A DNA stretch of 64,000 nucleotides from Gemmatimonadota bacterium (lineage in GTDB: Bacteria; Gemmatimonadota; Gemmatimonadetes; Palauibacterales; Palauibacteraceae): assembly GCA_022825725.1 (NCBI GenBank), contig JAJDWE010000043.1, positions 1-64,000 on the forward strand. The letters are read 5' to 3'. Both the position numbers and the translations under genes were made by a program. The notes under the pieces were generated by a model, which saw only the letters and a program-made list of their open reading frames with translations, was not told where the DNA came from and did no database searches. Shown here piece by piece: positions 59,079-64,000 of the stretch. The stretch's first letter is position 1; every line of letters starts with the position of its first letter.

Positions 59079-61520
59079 ATGACGCGCCCGGGAGTGCCGC
59101 GTGTGAGGAAATTGATGCGGGCCGCCCCGCTCCTGCTTTTTTCCGCCTGTTCGCTGGCTCCGGGGCCGTCCCTTCCGGAGCCCGTGGCGGAGATGCCGGA
59201 CGGTTTCTCGGCCCGGTTGCAGCCGGGGGCATACGAGCCGCTGGAGTGGTGGACGACGTTTCGGGATCCGGTGCTCGACGCCGTCGTCGATTCCGTGCTC
59301 GCCTCCAACTTCGACCTCGCCGCGGGCGTTGCGCGCGTCCAGCAGGCTCGCGCCAGGGCGCGCATCGCGCGGGCCGACCTCTTCCCGAGCGTGGGGGCGA
59401 GCGGAACCGTCGCCGACACCGACACGCCGACGGACGCCGGCATCGGCGCGCAGATTCAGGCCCTCGGGCTCGGCGGTCCGGGGGATTCGATCGCGGGGTT
59501 CGCGTTTCCCGACAGAATCGAGCTGACGACGTATTCCGTGAGCGCGGATTTCGCCTACGAGCTGGATTTCTGGGGACGCGCCCGCAACGACGCGCGGGCC
59601 GCCGGGTCGGAGTATCTGGCCTCGGAGTCGGATTTCCACGCGGCGCGGATCGGCATCCTCGCCGAGACCATCACCACGTACTTCGACATCGTCAGCCTGC
59701 GGCGGCAGACCGAACTGGCCCGCGAGGCGGTGGGGGTGCTGCTCGAACGCGAGTCGCTGGCTTCGACGAGCTACGATCGCGGCCTGATCGATTCCTGGAC
59801 GCTGTCCCAGGTTCGCCAGGATCTCAGGAACACGCAGGCAGGGCTGCCACAACTCGAGACGCAGCTCACAAGCGCCGAAGCCCGCCTGGCCGTGCTGCTG
59901 GGCGGCTATCGGGAGGATGTCGAAGCGATTCTGCCCGACGCCCTCGCGCCGCAGCTGGCGGCGGATCCCGTCCCCGCCGGGGTTCCGGCGGACCTCCTGT
60001 TCCAGCGGCCCGACGTAAGGGCGGCGGGCCAGCGGCTCGACGCGGCCCGCTACAGCATCGGCGCGCGCCGGGCGCAACTGCTTCCGTCGCTCTCGCTGTC
60101 CGGTTCCATCGGGCTGGCAAGCGCGGACGCGGGCGAACTCTTCAACGCGCAGCAATGGTTCACGAATCTGATCACGAACCTCACCGCGCCCATCTTCCAG
60201 GCGGGTCGGCTCCGGAACAATCTCGCGCTTGCCGAGGGCCTCTTCGATGAGGCGGCCGCCGCCTACGGACGGACGGTGGTTACAGCGGTGAACGAAGTCG
60301 AAACCACGCTCGCCGGTTTCGAGAACGAGACCCGGCGGCACGCGTTCCTCGCTTCCCAGCGCGACGAGGCGCTGGCTACGATGGAACTGCAGTCGCAGCG
60401 GTACGAGTCGGGCGTCGTGGGCTATACGGACTACCTTGACGCCCTGCGCACGCTCCTGAACGTCGAGGCGGCGCTGGCGGGTGCGACACGGGATCTGGCC
60501 CTGGCGAGGCTGGCCGTCCATCGGGCGCTGGGAGGCGCCTGGGCGTCGCCCGAGGCGGTCCCCGAGCCGCGCATGGTCCCGACATCCGGGAACAGCGAAG
60601 AGGCCGACCTCTTCGACCCCAACTACCTCGGGACCTACTCGATCATCGGACGCGATCCCGCGACCGGTGAACTGGGGATGGGCGTGCAGTCGAAAGCGTT
60701 CGGGGCGGGAAACCGCGCGATGCACGCGAAGGGCGGACTCGTGATCATCGCCCACCAGGCCGCCGCGAACCCCATGTACGGGGCGATCGGCATCCAGCTC
60801 CTCCAGGCCGGCTACTCGCCCGAGGAGGCCCTCGAGATGATGGTGGGGAGCGACGAGGGCCGGGATCGCCGCCAGGTCGCGATCCTCGACCAGCAGGGAC
60901 GGACGGCCGCCTGGACCGGCACCGGCGCGAGCGACTGGAAGGGCCACCGGTGCGGCGTGAACTACTGTGCGCAGGGGAACATCCTCACGGGGCCCGAGGT
61001 CGTCGACGCGATGGCGGCCTCGTTCGAATCGTCCACCGGCCCGCTGGCGGAACGGCTCATGGATGCGCTCGACGCCGCGCAGGCGGCGGGCGGCGACGCG
61101 CGCGGCATGCAGTCCGGTGCCATCCTCGTCGTGGCCCCGCGGGTCAACGGCGGCTACAGCGACCGCGTCGTCGACATCCGCGTGGACGACCACGACGAAC
61201 CGCTTGCCGAACTGCGCCGAGTCCTCGACATGTACCGTTCGGGTCAGATGCTGCGCGAAGCCTCGCGGATGAGGCGGGACGGAGATTTGCAGGGCGCCCT
61301 GGCGATGGCGCGCGAAGCCTCGGCCAGGTCGCCGGAGAACGACAACGCGTGGGTCACGCTGGCCGCGCTCCTGCTTGACGGCGGAAGCGAAGACGACGCG
61401 TTCGACGCCCTGGAGCGGGCGGTGGAACTCAATCCCGGACGACGGCGCACCCTGCCGGATGCGGGCGACTTCGAGCGCGTGCGCGAGGATCCACGCTTCC
61501 TGAGGCTCATCGGCCGCTAG
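59079..61520 (+). CDS. TolC/NodT-type outer-membrane channel fused to DUF1028 and TPR
   Basis: 813 residues in one open frame. Residues 1-490 are an outer-membrane efflux protein of the NodT/CusC type: lipobox FSAC near residue 24, the Pro-rich EPVAEMPDG linker, WWTTFRDPVLDAVVDSVLAS, and paired coiled-coil repeats with YELDFWGRARNDARAAGSEY and PADLLFQRPDVRAAGQRLDA. Residues 519-722 are a complete DUF1028 Ntn-hydrolase-like domain beginning GTYSIIGRDPATGELGMGVQ and containing QGNILTGPEVVDAMAASFES and DIRVDDHDEPLAELRRVLDM. Residues 730-813 are TPR-like. The linker around residue 505 (VPTSGNSEEADLFDPNYL) has no internal start codon. Such a fusion is not a family I know. Confidence 0.85.
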   Translation: MTRPGVPRVRKLMRAAPLLLFSACSLAPGPSLPEPVAEMPDGFSARLQPGAYEPLEWWTTFRDPVLDAVVDSVLASNFDLAAGVARVQQARARARIARADLFPSVGASGTVADTDTPTDAGIGAQIQALGLGGPGDSIAGFAFPDRIELTTYSVSADFAYELDFWGRARNDARAAGSEYLASESDFHAARIGILAETITTYFDIVSLRRQTELAREAVGVLLERESLASTSYDRGLIDSWTLSQVRQDLRNTQAGLPQLETQLTSAEARLAVLLGGYREDVEAILPDALAPQLAADPVPAGVPADLLFQRPDVRAAGQRLDAARYSIGARRAQLLPSLSLSGSIGLASADAGELFNAQQWFTNLITNLTAPIFQAGRLRNNLALAEGLFDEAAAAYGRTVVTAVNEVETTLAGFENETRRHAFLASQRDEALATMELQSQRYESGVVGYTDYLDALRTLLNVEAALAGATRDLALARLAVHRALGGAWASPEAVPEPRMVPTSGNSEEADLFDPNYLGTYSIIGRDPATGELGMGVQSKAFGAGNRAMHAKGGLVIIAHQAAANPMYGAIGIQLLQAGYSPEEALEMMVGSDEGRDRRQVAILDQQGRTAAWTGTGASDWKGHRCGVNYCAQGNILTGPEVVDAMAASFESSTGPLAERLMDALDAAQAAGGDARGMQSGAILVVAPRVNGGYSDRVVDIRVDDHDEPLAELRRVLDMYRSGQMLREASRMRRDGDLQGALAMAREASARSPENDNAWVTLAALLLDGGSEDDAFDALERAVELNPGRRRTLPDAGDFERVREDPRFLRLIGR

Positions 61521-61568
61521 AGGCGGTAGCCCCCACGCCCGCGCCGGACCGGGTCCCGCCGGGGACTG

Positions 61569-62612
61569 CTAGTGGTGGTTGGACTCCTCGTAGTGGCGCG
61601 CCAGCGCGTCGCCCCCGAAGTCGTTCTCCAGGTCCCGCCACACCGAGTGGACGTGGTTCGCATCGTTCTGCGTGTTGTCGTACTCGATCAGGAAGACCGG
61701 GGCGTGGACCCGGTAGTAGTGTCCCTCGCCGGGTTCGAGGGATCCTGCCCAGGCGAAATGGATGTCGCCCGCCGGAATCTCGTTCTCGACCCGCATCCTC
61801 CAGTCGGAGTCCGTCGCCGTGTTCCCGGCGTACTCATGCACGATCTCGAACAGGATCGCGCGCTGCTCCGCGGTCATGGCGTCGGCGGCGAGGCCCTCGA
61901 ACGCGCCGAGCCGGGCCTCGCGGGCGTTCCCGGTGAGGATGTCGCTGGGGGCCTCGGCGGCGATGGTCGCCCGCTCGCGCTGGTCCGGCGTGAAGCTCCG
62001 CATCAGCGCCCGGGCCAGGTCCTCCTCCCGCCCCAGGGGCCGCCAGCCCGCCTTCGGACCCGATGGCACGCGGGCCGGGTTCGCGCCCATGAACGCGGGT
62101 CCCGTCACCGTGAGCCGGCCCGAAGGCGATGCGAAGTTGAGGGAGAGGTGATGTCCCTCGAACCGCCATGCCCACGGCCCTTCCGACGACGGGTCGCCGA
62201 AGATCGCGACATAGTAGTTCTCCGGGTTCCGGCGCTCGGGGCGCCCTTCCAGGAGTCCGAGGATTCGCTCCAGTTCGATGATCGCGCTGGCCTTCAGAAA
62301 GCCCTGGCTGCTCATGGCGGCCTGAAGGAGGTCGTGGGCGGCGCCGCGCTGCTCCGTCGTCATGTCGGCGAGCGGCAGTCCGTTCCGCGACCTCGGGACG
62401 AAGTGCCAGTTGAAACGCTCCTCGTCCTCCAGGGAGAAGAGCGCTTTTTCCCGTCCCGCCTCGTCGAGCAGGGCGACGAAGGCCTGAGCGGCGGAGGCCG
62501 CGTCCATCTTCGCGCCGGCTTCTCCTCCGGCCGCAAGCGCGAGTCCGGCCGCGGGGACGAGCAGGCAAGCCCCCCACGTGACCCGTCCCGCCGTCCGATT
62601 CCTGATCTTCAT
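61569..62612 (-). CDS. DUF3500 secreted protein
   Basis: 347 residues from ATG 62612, preceded by GAGGAGGAACG. A signal peptide of about 28 residues is followed by the DUF3500 domain: FSLEDEERFNWHFVPRSRNG, ADMTTEQRGAAHDLLQAAMS, IFGDPSSEGPWAWRFEGHHL and DIHFAWAGSLEPGEGHYYRV, with the end RVHAPVFLIEYDNTQNDANH and HVHSVWRDLENDFGGD. The His-rich conserved residues suggest a metal or heme-type function, but none is established. Convergent with the TolC-DUF1028 gene, 48 bases apart. Confidence 0.85.
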   Translation of the reverse strand: MKIRNRTAGRVTWGACLLVPAAGLALAAGGEAGAKMDAASAAQAFVALLDEAGREKALFSLEDEERFNWHFVPRSRNGLPLADMTTEQRGAAHDLLQAAMSSQGFLKASAIIELERILGLLEGRPERRNPENYYVAIFGDPSSEGPWAWRFEGHHLSLNFASPSGRLTVTGPAFMGANPARVPSGPKAGWRPLGREEDLARALMRSFTPDQRERATIAAEAPSDILTGNAREARLGAFEGLAADAMTAEQRAILFEIVHEYAGNTATDSDWRMRVENEIPAGDIHFAWAGSLEPGEGHYYRVHAPVFLIEYDNTQNDANHVHSVWRDLENDFGGDALARHYEESNHH

Positions 62613-62743
62613 CGTTCCTCCTCCGCTCAACACAGCCGCGGCCGCATGCACTCGCGGATTCGCGCCGCCGGCTTCAAGTTGATCGACCCCGACCGGGGGC
62701 CGATCACCATTCCATATTCCGAAGAACAAGGCAGAATCGCCAG

Positions 62744-63879
<1,136 letters not shown>

Positions 63880-63883
<4 letters not shown>

Positions 63884-64000
63884 AGAGGAGATCTGTAATC
63901 CACACGTCGCGCAATGTGGCGCTCGTTGCCCTCGCGGTCGCACCGGCGTTGACGCTCGGTTGCGGACCGCAGGCTCCGGAGGGTCCGGCGATCACGGCCG
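63880..64000 (+). CDS. Lipoprotein, probable ABC solute-binding protein (partial)
   Basis: The first 40 codons only; the gene runs out of the window. MKRRSVIHTSRNVALVALAV leads to lipobox LTLGC at Cys28, then GPQAPEGPAITA. The start shares ATGA with the stop of the PotA-like ATPase gene. In polyamine-type operons the next gene usually encodes a permease or the periplasmic binding protein; the lipobox favours the latter, but the family domain is outside the window. Confidence 0.6.

Overview
The window is a gene-dense, high-GC bacterial chromosome segment with no gene-free stretch over 300 bases. Double-membrane cell architecture is clear: two outer-membrane porins, a beta-barrel protein, a TolC-type channel, and many Sec, Tat and lipoprotein signal peptides. 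The mix of exported amidohydrolases, S9 peptidase, quinoprotein, CehA/McbA and DUF3500 proteins plus a complete Bat/MoxR cluster would fit Gemmatimonadota or a similar environmental phylum. That placement is an inference; no rRNA or tRNA was seen to settle it.

Layout. 1-2.1 kb: the 3' part of a tyrosine recombinase beside an amidohydrolase that has lost its N-terminal half, probably the edge of an integrated element. 2.1-7.5 kb: CehA-type metallohydrolase, a TetR/small membrane protein/sterol-desaturase operon with a dyad operator, and a CapA-like protein. 7.5-10.6 kb: a cobalt-type nitrile hydratase operon whose alpha subunit carries a Tat signal, and divergently a split thiamine-diphosphate decarboxylase. 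10.6-19.1 kb: lipoprotein MTA/SAH-deaminase-like amidohydrolase, 1-Cys peroxiredoxin, DUF4198 protein, a D-2-hydroxyacid dehydrogenase with a lipoprotein-like leader, and secreted, low-complexity and beta-barrel proteins. 19.1-25.9 kb: PQQ-type beta-propeller, a CxxCH plus copper-monooxygenase-like protein, a secreted Ig-like protein and a prolyl oligopeptidase. 26-31.9 kb: a VapBC pair, Tet-type efflux pump, ARPP-1/MerR pair, Tat-exported D-amino-acid-oxidase-like protein and an AlkA glycosylase.

31.9-40.3 kb: an eight-gene MoxR-DUF58-Bat operon. 40.5-46.6 kb: Tat-exported FMN hydroxyacid oxidase with an embedded CxxCH, LVIVD-repeat protein, DUF305 lipoprotein and another exported amidohydrolase. 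46.7-52.2 kb: a signalling module in which a periplasmic type-1 binding protein, a histidine kinase and a receiver-PP2C phosphatase face divergent RsbW and RsbV genes. 53.5-61.5 kb: a tight six-gene operon of ammonium channel, permuted ATP-grasp, alpha-E protein, transglutaminase, TorF-type porin and a TolC-DUF1028-TPR fusion. 61.6-64 kb: DUF3500 protein and the start of a polyamine-type ABC importer.

How it fits together: many enzymes that are normally cytoplasmic carry export signals here (nitrile hydratase, hydroxyacid oxidase, amine oxidase, nucleoside-type deaminase, perhaps a hydroxyacid dehydrogenase). With amide and ammonium genes, peptidases and importers nearby, this suggests a cell that processes nitrogenous compounds in its envelope. 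The Amt to TolC-DUF1028 operon is the best candidate for an undescribed system.
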